Source of the DNA: Bacillota bacterium | Lineage (GTDB): Bacteria; Bacillota; DSM-12270; Thermacetogeniales; Thermacetogeniaceae | NCBI GenBank assembly: GCA_013177945.1 | Contig: JABLXW010000003.1 | Location: 1-64,000 of the forward strand | Direction of reading: 5' to 3' | Length of the DNA stretch: 64,000 bases | Shown: positions 52,026 through 60,746 of the stretch, one piece after another | How positions within the stretch are numbered: position 1 is the stretch's first letter | How the letters are laid out: each line of letters opens with the position of its first letter | Position numbers and translations under genes: made by a program | The notes under the pieces: model-generated | What the model was told of the DNA's origin: nothing | What the model saw: only the letters and a program-made list of their open reading frames with translations | Database searches by the model: none

Positions 52026-52925
52026 TTGAGCAGGGCGCCAAAAGATCATCTCCTTGAAGAGTTTTTAAACTACCTTCGGGTCGAGAGGGGACTTGCTCAC
52101 AATACGGTGGAATCATATCATTACGACCTGATCCAGTTTGCTGCGTACCTGGCAAGGGAAAACTCGACCTTAAAGGACGCCTCCGAGGGCCTGATCCTCA
52201 ACTATTTAAGTTGCCAGAAGGGCCAGGGACGCTCGGCCCGCACCCTTTCCCGGTATCTTGCGGCAATTCGTTCCTTTTACCATTATCTTCTGCAGGAGCG
52301 TTACATCAGTGTAGATCCCACCCAGAACCTCACATCCCCGAAACTGGAAAAGCGTCTCCCCCGGGTCTTGAGCGTCCAGGAGGTTGAATTGCTTCTTTCC
52401 CAGCCTGATGTCCGCACCGTCACCGGCCTGCGGGACCGGGCAATGCTTGAGCTTTTATACGCTGCAGGGATGCGTGTTTCGGAGTTGACAGGGCTGAATA
52501 CCGAACATCTCAACCTGGAGATGGGCTACGTCAGGTGTGTGGGAAAGGGCGGCCGGGAAAGAATTATTCCGATCGGAATGGTCGCGGTTCGTTATGCAAG
52601 GGAATACCTCCTCAAGAGCAGGGTTAAGCTAAGAAAAAATAGCTGGGAGAAGGCGCTTTTCTTAAACAGGCACGGGAAGCGCCTTACCCGCCAGGGGTTT
52701 TGGAAAATTCTCAAGGGATATGCCCAAAAAGCGGGGATTCAGAGGGAAATCACCCCCCACATTCTGCGTCATTCCTTTGCAACACACCTTTTGGAAAACG
52801 GTGCGGATCTCAGGATTGTTCAGGAGATGCTGGGCCACGCGGATGTGGCAACTACCCAGATCTATACCCACTTGAGTCAGAAGAGGTTGAGGGAAGTATA
52901 TGAAAGAGCACATCCCCGCGCGTGA
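52026..52925 (+). CDS. xerD: Tyrosine recombinase XerD
   Basis: XerD resolves chromosome dimers at dif together with XerC. The N-terminal SAM-like domain is [20 protein letters not shown]; the catalytic residues are Arg in [12 protein letters not shown], Lys in the beta-hairpin, [28 protein letters not shown] (Tyr). TTG 52026 has GGGGGA upstream. It sits before deoB and dacF as ripX/xerD does in Bacillus, which argues for the chromosomal recombinase rather than a phage integrase. Confidence 0.94.
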   Translation: MSRAPKDHLLEEFLNYLRVERGLAHNTVESYHYDLIQFAAYLARENSTLKDASEGLILNYLSCQKGQGRSARTLSRYLAAIRSFYHYLLQERYISVDPTQNLTSPKLEKRLPRVLSVQEVELLLSQPDVRTVTGLRDRAMLELLYAAGMRVSELTGLNTEHLNLEMGYVRCVGKGGRERIIPIGMVAVRYAREYLLKSRVKLRKNSWEKALFLNRHGKRLTRQGFWKILKGYAQKAGIQREITPHILRHSFATHLLENGADLRIVQEMLGHADVATTQIYTHLSQKRLREVYERAHPRA

Positions 52926-54096
52926 AAAAAGGGCCGGGGCGAAGCGTGTCCTGCTTCTGGTTCTGGATGGGGTAGGGGCTGGAGCTCTGCCTGATGCGGA
53001 TCTCTACGGTGACGCGGGATCATGCACACTAGGCAACCTGGCACTTGCCGTGGGGGGCCTGGACCTGCCGCGGCTTGGTTTACTCGGACTGGGGAATATC
53101 ATACCCATCAAGGGTGTGCCACCTGTTGCCCGACCCTGTGCCGCCTGGGGAAAAATGGGAATGCAGGCTGCCGGAAAGGATACAACCAGCGGGCACTGGG
53201 AGTTGATGGGAGTAATTTTGAAAAATCCCTTTCCCGTCTACCCGCGCGGTTTTCCCCCCGAAATTATCGAGCCCTTTGAGGCCCGGATCGGAAGAAGGGT
53301 CCTGGGAAACAAGCCTGCCTCGGGCACGGAGATTCTCGAAGAACTCGGCCCTTTGCACCTCGCGACAGGTTGCCCGATCGTTTATACATCAGCTGACAGT
53401 GTTTTCCAGGTTGCGGCCCACGAAGAGGTGATTCCCGTTCCGGAACTTTACCGGATTTGCAAGATTGCCCGTGAGCTTCTCACCGGCGAACACGCGGTGG
53501 GACGGGTGATCGCCCGCCCCTTTGTCGGGGAGCCGGGGAATTTTAAGCGCACACCCCGGCGCCACGATTTTTCCCTCCCACCCCCGCGGCCCACCCTCCT
53601 TGACCGCCTGCAGGAGGCCGGTTTCCAGGTAATAACCGTGGGAAAGGTTGCCGATATTTTTGCGGGCCGCGGCATTACCCGGTCGGTGCCTGCAGGTGGC
53701 AACGCGGAGATCTGTGCCATGACCCTCCGCGCTTTCCGGGAACTCGAGCAGGGGCTTGTTTTTGCCACCCTCGTTGACTTCGACACCCTCTACGGACACC
53801 GCAACGACGTGGAGGGGTTTGCCCGCGCCTTAAAGGAGTTTGATGCCTTATTACCCGATTTTCTTGATTTGCTGCGCCCCGGAGATCTCCTGGTCATCAC
53901 CGCCGACCACGGCTGCGACCCGACGACACCAGGCACCGACCACTCCCGCGAATACGTACCTTTGCTGGTGGCGGGGCCGGCGGTAAAGCCGGTTGCGCTG
54001 GGAACCCGCGCCACGCTGGCAGATCTCGGGGCAACCCTTGGTGCATATTTCGGTGTGGAGCGGGGGGAGGGGACGCCGCTGCCCGATATTCTGTAA
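52900..54096 (+). CDS. deoB: Phosphopentomutase
   Basis: The enzyme interconverts ribose/deoxyribose 1- and 5-phosphates in nucleoside salvage. It is an alkaline-phosphatase-like metalloenzyme: [21 protein letters not shown] (split), [13 protein letters not shown] with the phosphorylated Thr, and [20 protein letters not shown] with Mn ligands. ATG 52900 overlaps the xerD end. The next gene, a nucleoside phosphorylase, supplies the substrate. Confidence 0.97.
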   Translation: MKEHIPAREKRAGAKRVLLLVLDGVGAGALPDADLYGDAGSCTLGNLALAVGGLDLPRLGLLGLGNIIPIKGVPPVARPCAAWGKMGMQAAGKDTTSGHWELMGVILKNPFPVYPRGFPPEIIEPFEARIGRRVLGNKPASGTEILEELGPLHLATGCPIVYTSADSVFQVAAHEEVIPVPELYRICKIARELLTGEHAVGRVIARPFVGEPGNFKRTPRRHDFSLPPPRPTLLDRLQEAGFQVITVGKVADIFAGRGITRSVPAGGNAEICAMTLRAFRELEQGLVFATLVDFDTLYGHRNDVEGFARALKEFDALLPDFLDLLRPGDLLVITADHGCDPTTPGTDHSREYVPLLVAGPAVKPVALGTRATLADLGATLGAYFGVERGEGTPLPDIL

Positions 54097-54113
54097 GGAG
54101 GAGGGAAAGCATT

Positions 54114-55421
54114 GTGCGCGCTCTTGATTTAATTATCAAAAAGCGGGACGGGGAGCAGTTAACCGCAGAGGAAATAAGCTTTCTGGTCCAGGGGTACACC
54201 CGGGGCGAAATTCCCGATTACCAGATGGCCGCCTTTTTAATGGCCGTTTATCTGAAAGGGCTTGATTTTTCAGAAACCAGGGCCTTCACCCGCGCCTTCG
54301 TTGACTCGGGGGAGGTTCTGGATCTGGGAGACGTCCCCGGGATTAAAGTCGACAAGCACAGCACTGGTGGAGTCGGGGATAAAACCACCCTCGTTCTGGT
54401 TCCCCTGGTGGCGGCTGCCGGGGTTACGGTGGTGAAGATGTCCGGGCGCGCCCTCGGCCACACCGGAGGCACGCTTGACAAGCTGGAGAGCATCCCCGGG
54501 TTCCGGGTTGATTTAAATCTGGATGAGATCAAGAAGGTGGTGAGGCGCGCCGGCGCTGCGCTCACCGGTCAAACCGCCAGCCTGGTTCCCGCCGATAAGA
54601 AGATCTACGCCCTCCGGGATGCAACGGGAACCGTCGACTCCCTGCCGCTGATTGCCAGCAGTGTGATGTCGAAGAAGATTGCCGGTGGTGCGGACCGGAT
54701 TGTGCTGGATGTCAAAGTGGGTTCAGGCGGTTTCCTTCCCACACTTGAGCAGGCCCGCGCCCTTGCCAGGTTGATGGTTGCCCTGGGGAGGGATTTTGGC
54801 CGCCGGACGGTTGCCGTGCTCAGCAGCATGGAGCAGCCCCTGGGATTTGCGGTCGGCAACGCTCTGGAGGTCCGGGAGGCGATTTTAACCCTGCAGGGGG
54901 AGGGCCCGCGGGATTTAGTCGAACTCTGTCTGGAGCTTGGCGGCCAGATGCTTCACATTGCCGGGGTTGTTCCATCACCCGCAGCGGGCCGGGATAAACT
55001 GGAAAATCTCTGGCGCCAGGGGGCCGGGCTGGCGAAAATGCAGGAAATCATCGCGGCGCAGGGAGGGAGCCCCAGAGTCGTAGAGGACCTGTTCCTTCTC
55101 CCCCGGGCCTCCCGGGAGATTCCTGTCACAGCCCCGGCGGCTGGCTGGATCAGGGCAATTAACGCCCGTGAAATTGGGTGGGCGGCGCTTTTGCTGGGGG
55201 CAGGCCGGCTGTGCAAGGAAGATCGGGTCGATCCTGCCGTGGGAATCACCCTGAAAAAGAAGGCGGGAGATTATGTTGAACCGGGCGAGGTCCTTGCGGT
55301 CCTCCACGTGAACAGGGAGGATTTTCTCCCTGAAGCCGGGAGCCGGGTTGTCGGAGCCTTCGAACTCGACTCTGTTTCCTCCCCAACTCCGGCACCTCTG
55401 ATATACGAAGTCCTTACATAA
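54114..55421 (+). CDS. pdp: Pyrimidine-nucleoside phosphorylase
   Basis: The enzyme splits uridine, thymidine or deoxyuridine with phosphate. KHSTGGVGDKTTLVLVPLVA binds phosphate, GRALGHTGGTLDKLESIPGF is a family signature, and the C-terminal domain ends with a biotinyl-like fold (DYVEPGEVLAVLHVN). GTG 54114 follows GGAGGAGGG. The length of 435 residues fits Pdp. Confidence 0.96.
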   Translation: MRALDLIIKKRDGEQLTAEEISFLVQGYTRGEIPDYQMAAFLMAVYLKGLDFSETRAFTRAFVDSGEVLDLGDVPGIKVDKHSTGGVGDKTTLVLVPLVAAAGVTVVKMSGRALGHTGGTLDKLESIPGFRVDLNLDEIKKVVRRAGAALTGQTASLVPADKKIYALRDATGTVDSLPLIASSVMSKKIAGGADRIVLDVKVGSGGFLPTLEQARALARLMVALGRDFGRRTVAVLSSMEQPLGFAVGNALEVREAILTLQGEGPRDLVELCLELGGQMLHIAGVVPSPAAGRDKLENLWRQGAGLAKMQEIIAAQGGSPRVVEDLFLLPRASREIPVTAPAAGWIRAINAREIGWAALLLGAGRLCKEDRVDPAVGITLKKKAGDYVEPGEVLAVLHVNREDFLPEAGSRVVGAFELDSVSSPTPAPLIYEVLT

Positions 55422-55545
55422 TGTTGCACCTGTGAAACTGCCTCTATTTTCTTTTAGTTCTTGATTGGCAGGGGATTCCTGGGGTAATCGCCGGGAAAGT
55501 GCAAATACTTAATAAGGAGAAGAAGGCTATAAGGAGGCAGTTTTT

Positions 55546-56721
55546 ATGCGTCGGAGGATGGTTCAGTTTGCCCTGCTCTTTAGTTTGCTCTTCCAACTGG
55601 CTTCCCCGGGGGCTCCTGCCTGGAGCGCTTCTCAGGATGGGCGCGCGGCGGCAGGCATCTCCCTGGAAACGAGTGCTGCCTCGGCGGTGCTGATGGACGC
55701 TTACTCGGGAAAGGTTTTGTATGAAAAGGAGCCCCACAAAAGGGTTGCACCCGCGAGTGTCACTAAAGTCATGACGCTTCTTGTAGCGATGGAAGCGATT
55801 GCTAAAGGAAAGGTGAAGTGGGAGGACCGGGTGGTGGCCAGTGAGGCGGCCTGGGAGCTGGGAGGCTCTCAGATCTGGCTGGAACCGGGCGAAGAGTTTT
55901 CCCTCCGGGAAATGATGATCGCGATTGCGGTTGGTTCCGCCAACGATGCCTGCGTGGTGGTTGCCGAACACATCGCGGGAAGCCACGAAGCCTTTGTAGA
56001 GATGATGAACCAGAAGGCGAAGTCCCTGGGGCTGAAAAACACCCACTTCGTAAACGCCTACGGCCTCCCCGCCGAAGGGCACTATACGAGCGCCTACGAC
56101 ATGGCCCGGATTTGCCGGGAAGCCTTGAAGTACCCGGAAATTCTTGAGCTGACTTCAATGAAACATTACTACAAACTGCGGGGGGGCAGGCCGAAGCTGG
56201 ATAACACCAACAAGCTGCTCTGGTGGTATAAAGGAGCCGATGGTTTTAAAACGGGCTGGACCACCGAGGCGCAGTATTGCCTGGCCTCAACCGTGAAAAG
56301 GGACGGGCTGCGCTTGATCTGCTGCGTTTTTGGAGTGCCCGACTCCCGGGGGCATTTCCGGGAATCCATGAAGATCTACAACTGGGGGTTTGCCAACTTT
56401 GGCTTCCGGGAACTGGTTCGGGCCGGCCAGGAAATGGGAAGGGTCCCGGTTGGTAAAGGGGCAAAGGACCAGGTCGAAGTTATTGCACCCAGGCGCGTTG
56501 GTGTTCTGATCAAAAAGGGTGAAGAGCCGGAGGTGAAGACCGAGGTCAGGCTGCCCTCCCTTGTTCCGGCTCCGGTTGCAAAAGGCCAGGCTCTGGGAGA
56601 GTTGAGGGTGATGGTGCAGGGGGAACCTTTCGAAAAAGTTCCTCTGGTTGCAAAGCGTGAAGTTGCCCGGGGGAGCTTTCTGCGCCTGTTAAACAAAACT
56701 TTTCGCGCCCTGGTTTACTAA
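55546..56721 (+). CDS. dacF: D-alanyl-D-alanine carboxypeptidase DacF
   Basis: A signal peptide (about residues 1-27, ending SPGAPAWSA) directs export. The penicillin-binding motifs are SVTK (Ser about residue 69), SAND and KTG in FKTGWTTEAQ. A C-terminal PBP5-like domain and an amphipathic tail (LRLLNKTFRAL) follow. Its place just before spoIIA is that of dacF, which trims cortex crosslinks from the forespore side. AAGGAGG precedes ATG 55546. Confidence 0.94.
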   Translation: MRRRMVQFALLFSLLFQLASPGAPAWSASQDGRAAAGISLETSAASAVLMDAYSGKVLYEKEPHKRVAPASVTKVMTLLVAMEAIAKGKVKWEDRVVASEAAWELGGSQIWLEPGEEFSLREMMIAIAVGSANDACVVVAEHIAGSHEAFVEMMNQKAKSLGLKNTHFVNAYGLPAEGHYTSAYDMARICREALKYPEILELTSMKHYYKLRGGRPKLDNTNKLLWWYKGADGFKTGWTTEAQYCLASTVKRDGLRLICCVFGVPDSRGHFRESMKIYNWGFANFGFRELVRAGQEMGRVPVGKGAKDQVEVIAPRRVGVLIKKGEEPEVKTEVRLPSLVPAPVAKGQALGELRVMVQGEPFEKVPLVAKREVARGSFLRLLNKTFRALVY

Positions 56722-56736
56722 AAGCTTCTACAATAG

Positions 56737-56767
56737 AAAGTCCCTGGAGCGGGGCTTTTTATTTTTT
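56737..56767 (+). terminator. Rho-independent terminator after dacF
   Basis: AAAGTCCC pairs with GGGGCTTT around a six-base loop, directly followed by TTATTTTTT. It separates dacF from the spoIIA promoter. Confidence 0.75.
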
Positions 56768-56782
56768 GAATCCCAGAATTTA

Positions 56783-56811
56783 GCAGGATTTATCCTGTGA
56801 ATGGAGAATTC
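56783..56811 (+). promoter_or_regulatory. Sigma-H promoter of the spoIIA operon
   Basis: GCAGGATTT (56783-56791) matches the sigma-H -35 pattern RNAGGAWWW exactly. After 11 bases, GGAGAATTC (56803-56811) matches the -10 pattern RNNGAATWW at all but the last base. spoIIA is the classic sigma-H operon, so the call is well supported. Confidence 0.75.
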
Positions 56812-56857
56812 AGTAAATTATTGAAATTTTAAACGGGAATGGGGAGGTTAAGGGGTT

Positions 56858-57196
56858 TTGAGCTTTGAGATCCAGAACCAGCGTGATACTCTGATTGTCC
56901 GGGTTTACGGGGAATTTGACTTGAGGGCGGCGGATTACTGCCGCCGCGACATCGACCAGAAGCTGCGGACCCAGGGGGCAAGGCACATTCTGTTTAATCT
57001 GGGGGGAGTTACTTTTATCGACAGCTCGGGCCTGGGTGTCATTTTGGGGAGATACAGGAAGGTTAAAGAAAACGGGGGAAAGGTGGCGATCAGCGACGTG
57101 CCGCCCCGGATTTCACGGATTTTAGAACTTTCGGGGATTACCCGTCTGATCCCCGTGTACCCGAACGAATCCACGGCTTTGAAAGAGCTTGCTTAG
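56858..57196 (+). CDS. spoIIAA: Anti-sigma-F factor antagonist SpoIIAA
   Basis: SpoIIAA frees sigma-F by binding SpoIIAB when unphosphorylated. The STAS domain has the phosphorylated Ser in FIDSSGLGVILGRY and an N-terminal IQNQRDTLIVRVYGEFDLRA. TTG 56858 is the start. Size (112 residues) and order AA-AB-sigF are diagnostic. Confidence 0.97.
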   Translation: MSFEIQNQRDTLIVRVYGEFDLRAADYCRRDIDQKLRTQGARHILFNLGGVTFIDSSGLGVILGRYRKVKENGGKVAISDVPPRISRILELSGITRLIPVYPNESTALKELA

Positions 57197-57211
57197 GAGG
57201 GGAGAAAACAG

Positions 57212-57661
57212 TTGAAGCTGCGCAACAGGATGAAGTTGGAGTTTTTGAGCCGGCCGGAGAATGTGAGCCTGGCGCGGGTGGCGGTGGCGGCCTTTGCCGC
57301 CGAGGTGGATTTTAACCTGAGCGATCTCGAGGAAATTAAGGTTGCAGTTTCCGAGGCGGTTTCCAACGCCATCGTGCACGGTTATGAAGAAAATCCGACC
57401 GGAACGGTTTTCCTCACCGCCAGCCTCTACCAGGATGTGCTTGAAATTATTGTTGAGGATCAAGGGAAGGGGATTCCGGATCTTGAACGGGCCCTGCAGC
57501 CGGGAGCCAGCACCGATCCCGAGCGGATGGGGCTGGGGTTTATCTTTATGAAATCCTTTATGGATGAAGTGGATGTCTGGTCTGAAGCGGGGCGGGGAAC
57601 GAGGGTGAAGCTGGTTAAAATCTTGCCGGGTGTGCTCAGCAAAAACTGCGCCGAACACTGA
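57212..57661 (+). CDS. spoIIAB: Anti-sigma-F factor / serine kinase SpoIIAB
   Basis: This GHKL kinase binds sigma-F and phosphorylates SpoIIAA. The N box is AVSEAVSNAIVHGYE, the G1 box is VEDQGKGIPD and the G2 region is MGLGFIFMKSFMDEV. TTG 57212 has GGAGGGG upstream. The length of 149 residues is normal. Confidence 0.97.
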   Translation: MKLRNRMKLEFLSRPENVSLARVAVAAFAAEVDFNLSDLEEIKVAVSEAVSNAIVHGYEENPTGTVFLTASLYQDVLEIIVEDQGKGIPDLERALQPGASTDPERMGLGFIFMKSFMDEVDVWSEAGRGTRVKLVKILPGVLSKNCAEH

Positions 57662-57674
57662 AGAGGGGCCGCAG

Positions 57675-58448
57675 ATGGGTTCTTTACAGGAAATGGGTTT
57701 GCCTCGTTTTCCCCTCCTTTCCGAACGGGAGACGCTGCGGCTTTTAAAGAAGGCGCATAAGGGTGACCGCAGGGCGCGGGAAAAGCTGATTAACTGCAAC
57801 CTCCGTCTGGTTTTCAACATTGTGAAGCGTTTCGAAGGGCGCGGCTTCGATCTGGAGGATCTCTTCCAGATCGGGATGATCGGATTGATCAAGGCAATAG
57901 ACAACTTTGATCCTGCTTACGGAGTCAAGTTTTCAACGTATGCGGTGCCGATGGTAATCGGGGAGATCCGGCGTTTCCTGAGAGATGATCACCCGATTAA
58001 GGTGAGCCGGGCCCTCAAGGAAAAGGGGATGCGGGTGAAGCGGGCCCGGGAGAATCTGGTGCATGAATTCGGGCGGGAACCCACCGTTGCCGAAATCGCG
58101 GAGGCCCTGGAGGTTGGGAGAGAGGAAGTTGTAACAGCCCTTGAAGCGGTGCAGCTTCCCATCTCGATTTTCGAAACGGTTCACCATGATGATGCCGGAG
58201 ATGCCCTCTGTCTCCTGGATAATTTAAAGTGCGAGCACGATCAGGAGCAGGTGTGGCTGGAGCGGGTTGCCCTCCGTGAGGCCCTCGCCAGGCTTCCCGC
58301 CCGGGAGCGCCAAATTATCTGGCTCAGATTCTTTCAGGATAAAACCCAGACCGAGGTTGGGGTTTTGCTGGGTTTATCCCAGGTTCAGGTATCCCGCCTG
58401 GAGCGCCAGGCGGTTGCGAGGTTGCGGGAATACCTGCGTTCCCCTTAA
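57675..58448 (+). CDS. sigF: RNA polymerase sigma-F factor
   Basis: This is the first forespore-specific sigma factor. Region 2 contains FEGRGFDLEDLFQIGMIGLI and AIDNFDPAYGVKFSTYAVPM; region 4 ends with QTEVGVLLGLSQVQVSRLER. ATG 57675 has AGAGGGG seven bases upstream; the frame opens earlier inside spoIIAB. The length of 257 residues fits SigF rather than SigG or SigB given the operon. Confidence 0.96.
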   Translation: MGSLQEMGLPRFPLLSERETLRLLKKAHKGDRRAREKLINCNLRLVFNIVKRFEGRGFDLEDLFQIGMIGLIKAIDNFDPAYGVKFSTYAVPMVIGEIRRFLRDDHPIKVSRALKEKGMRVKRARENLVHEFGREPTVAEIAEALEVGREEVVTALEAVQLPISIFETVHHDDAGDALCLLDNLKCEHDQEQVWLERVALREALARLPARERQIIWLRFFQDKTQTEVGVLLGLSQVQVSRLERQAVARLREYLRSP

Positions 58449-58490
58449 TCTTTCGCGCGGCTCCCTCTGTCTCCTTGCAAGAAAGTTCCT

Positions 58491-58520
58491 GGTATAAATG
58501 TCCGGCGGGCGGAGATAATA
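58491..58520 (+). promoter_or_regulatory. Sigma-F-type forespore promoter before dodecin
   Basis: GTATA (58492-58496) and GGAGATAATA (58511-58520) match the sigma-F -35 GYATA and -10 GGNNANAHTR patterns. The spacer of 14 bases is slightly shorter than usual. It would drive dodecin and perhaps the spoVA genes in the forespore. Confidence 0.45.
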
Positions 58521-58555
58521 CGAAATGAAAATCAAGCTGAAGAGGAGGGTGTGGC

Positions 58556-58765
58556 TTGTACGTGAAGGTTGTGGAACTTGTGGGCGAATCCCCAACAAGC
58601 TGGAAGGATGCCGTAAGGTCCGCGGTTCGAGAAGCGTCAAAGACGATTAATAGTATTACCGGGGTAGAGGTGATGAATCTTACGGCAAACGTCCAGAACG
58701 GGGATGTTGTGGAGTATAAGGCCAATGTCAAAATAGCCTATACCGATGATGAGAAAGGGCGGTAA
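58556..58765 (+). CDS. Dodecin
   Basis: Dodecins are small dodecameric flavin-binding proteins. The 69-codon frame has YVKVVELVGESPTSWKDAV, then VREASKTINSITGVEV and YKANVKIAYTDDE, the family's strand-helix-strand pattern. TTG 58556 has AGGAGGG upstream. It lies between sigF and spoVAC, where Bacillus has spoVAA-AB. Confidence 0.88.
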   Translation: MYVKVVELVGESPTSWKDAVRSAVREASKTINSITGVEVMNLTANVQNGDVVEYKANVKIAYTDDEKGR

Positions 58766-58769
58766 AGGC

Positions 58770-58795
58770 GGGAGAGTACCGGCAGGGGTACTCCC
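58770..58795 (+). terminator. Hairpin between dodecin and spoVAC
   Basis: GGGAGAGTACC (58770-58780) pairs with GGTACTCCC (58787-58795) with a two-base bulge, followed by a short T stretch (ACTTTTAC). It may attenuate transcription into the spoVA genes. Confidence 0.5.
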
Positions 58796-58859
58796 TCAAA
58801 CTTTTACGGGGAATAAAGTTTGAGCATCTGGAGACAATGAAGGAGAGAGCAGGAGCAGG

Positions 58860-59333
58860 ATGGGTTTCGAGCAGAAGAGCCTGGAGCAGCAAAGGCAGCA
58901 GGAAATGCAAAAAGAGTATCAGGAGCTTGTCAAAGAGATTAAACCCAAACCCCGGGTTCTAAGGAACTGCATTTTAGCCTTCTTGGTGGGTGGAGTCATT
59001 TGTTTGATCGGTCAGGCTGTTCTCCAAATTTACCTGAGCCAGGGGCTAGGCGAGCGGGAGGCGGGAGCCGCAACGGCCGCCACAATGGTCTTTCTGGGGG
59101 CCTTTCTGACGGGGCTGGGGGTCTACGATGTGATTGGGAGATACGGTGGAGCAGGTTCCATTGTGCCCATTACGGGGTTTGCCAACTCCATTGTGGCTCC
59201 GGCTATGGAGTTCAAGCGGGAGGGCTTTGTTTTTGGGGTTGGAGCCCGGCTCTTCACCGTCGCGGGACCCGTTCTTGTTTATGGATTCCTGATTTCTGCC
59301 CTCATCGGGATCGTTTATTTCTTGGTCCATTAG
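58860..59333 (+). CDS. spoVAC: Stage V sporulation protein AC
   Basis: SpoVAC forms part of the channel that moves dipicolinic acid into the spore core. A charged N-terminus is followed by helices at CILAFLVGGVICLIGQAV, ATMVFLGAFLTGLGVYDVIG and a C-terminal GPVLVYGFLISALIGIVYFL. GAGSIVPITGFANSIVAPAM is a family signature. ATG 58860 has a GGAG-rich lead. Confidence 0.95.
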   Translation: MGFEQKSLEQQRQQEMQKEYQELVKEIKPKPRVLRNCILAFLVGGVICLIGQAVLQIYLSQGLGEREAGAATAATMVFLGAFLTGLGVYDVIGRYGGAGSIVPITGFANSIVAPAMEFKREGFVFGVGARLFTVAGPVLVYGFLISALIGIVYFLVH

Positions 59334-59343
59334 GGTGAGAGAG

Positions 59344-60351
59344 ATGGGAAACAAACTCGGCCAGCATACCGTTTCCTTTTCCCGGCCTCCTGTCATCACT
59401 GCAGGCGCCACCATTGCCGGCCCCATGGAGGGGCAGGGGCCGCTTGCCCAAACCTTTGACTGGATTCTTGAAGATCTCTTGTTTGGGGAGCAAACCTGGG
59501 AAAAGGCAGAAAGCAAAATGCTTCAGGAAAGCGCAAAACTGGCCCTCAGAAAAAGAAACCTGCAGTGTCAGGACGTTGACTTTTTTTTGTCGGGAGATTT
59601 GTTGAATCAAATTATTTCTGCAAATTACGCCGCCCGGAGCCTGGAAATCCCCTTTTTTGGGTTGTTTGGGGCCTGTGCAACTTTTGTTGAGGGAATTCTT
59701 GTGGGGTCCATGCTCATCGATGGTGGTTTTGGGCAACGAGTCCTGCTGGCTGCCTCGAGCCACCACAATACCGCGGAGCGTCAGTACCGGTTTCCCACCG
59801 AGCAGGGGGTGCAGCGCCCCCCGTCTGCCCAGTGGACGGTAACGGGGAGCGGGGCTCTTCTCCTGGAGAAGACAGGGGAGGGCCCCCGGGTCGCGATGGG
59901 AACAATTGGAAAAGTTGTCGATTTAGGGATTACCGATATCAACAACATGGGCGGAGCGATGGCTCCGGCGGCGGCCGATACCCTTTTGACCCATTTTCAG
60001 GATACGGGAACCAACCCCGGTGCTTATGATTTGATTTTGACCGGAGATTTGGGTGCAGTCGGGGGAGCCGCCTTGAAGGAACTCCTTGCCAAGCGGGGCT
60101 ATGTGCTGGGCGAAAATTACCATGACTGCGGAATGCTTATTTACGATCTGGAAAAGCAGGATGCTCATGCGGGCGGAAGCGGCTGCGGGTGTTCCGCCGT
60201 GGTTTTTTCGGGCCTGATTTTGCGCCAGCTGTGGGAAAAACAGTACCGGAAGATTCTTTTTGCGGCAACGGGAGCGCTGATGAGCCCGACCAGCGTTCAG
60301 CAGGGGGAATCGATTCCCGGGGTTACCCATGCGGTGGTTATCGAGTTCTAA
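59344..60351 (+). CDS. spoVAD: Stage V sporulation protein AD
   Basis: SpoVAD has a thiolase-like fold and binds dipicolinic acid at the inner membrane. FFGLFGACATFVEGILVGSM, ASSHHNTAERQYRFPTEQGV (split at 20) and GTIGKVVDLGITDINNMGGA are conserved. ATG 59344 is chosen over GTG 59335. It lies between spoVAC and spoVAE as usual. Confidence 0.96.
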   Translation: MGNKLGQHTVSFSRPPVITAGATIAGPMEGQGPLAQTFDWILEDLLFGEQTWEKAESKMLQESAKLALRKRNLQCQDVDFFLSGDLLNQIISANYAARSLEIPFFGLFGACATFVEGILVGSMLIDGGFGQRVLLAASSHHNTAERQYRFPTEQGVQRPPSAQWTVTGSGALLLEKTGEGPRVAMGTIGKVVDLGITDINNMGGAMAPAAADTLLTHFQDTGTNPGAYDLILTGDLGAVGGAALKELLAKRGYVLGENYHDCGMLIYDLEKQDAHAGGSGCGCSAVVFSGLILRQLWEKQYRKILFAATGALMSPTSVQQGESIPGVTHAVVIEF

Positions 60352-60372
60352 AGGTTCAGGAGGGGGAGCAGG

Positions 60373-60729
60373 GTGAAATTTCTCCTTGCGTTTGTTATCG
60401 GCGGTCTTATCTGCGTAATCGGGCAGCTTTTCATGGACCTGACCCGGTCCTCGATTACGCCTGCTCATGTTCTTGTAGGTTTTGTGACAGGAGGGGCCGT
60501 CTTAAGCGCCCTCGGCTTTTACCAGCCTCTGGTTGATCTTGCAGGAGCCGGGGCAATGATCCCCCTTTCGGGTTTTGGGCACAGTCTTGCCCAGGGTGCG
60601 ATCCGCGCCGTGCAGAGCAAGGGGCTCCTGGGGGCCTTTACCGGCGGCGTTGAGGCCACGGCTGCCGGGATTGTTGCTGCCGTTGTTTTCGGCTACGCGA
60701 TGGCCGTACTCTTCAACCCGCGCAGCTAA
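60373..60729 (+). CDS. spoVAE: Stage V sporulation protein AE
   Basis: The 118-residue membrane protein resembles SpoVAC at its core: KFLLAFVIGGLICVIGQLF, DLAGAGAMIPLSGFGHSLAQ and a C-terminal AAGIVAAVVFGYAMAVLF. It corresponds to the SpoVAEb type. GTG 60373 has GGAGGGGGAG upstream. Confidence 0.94.
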   Translation: MKFLLAFVIGGLICVIGQLFMDLTRSSITPAHVLVGFVTGGAVLSALGFYQPLVDLAGAGAMIPLSGFGHSLAQGAIRAVQSKGLLGAFTGGVEATAAGIVAAVVFGYAMAVLFNPRS

Positions 60730-60746
60730 GGAGGTTTTAATCCCAT

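Noticed and set aside
52026-52925. Phage or element integrase
   Set aside because: The tyrosine recombinase sits between spoIIM and deoB in the conserved xerD position, and no att repeats, tRNA or phage genes are nearby.
58475-58498. Sigma-A promoter (TTGCAA and TATAAA) before dodecin
   Set aside because: The spacer is only 12 bases, too short for sigma-A; the sigma-F-type match covers the same DNA better.
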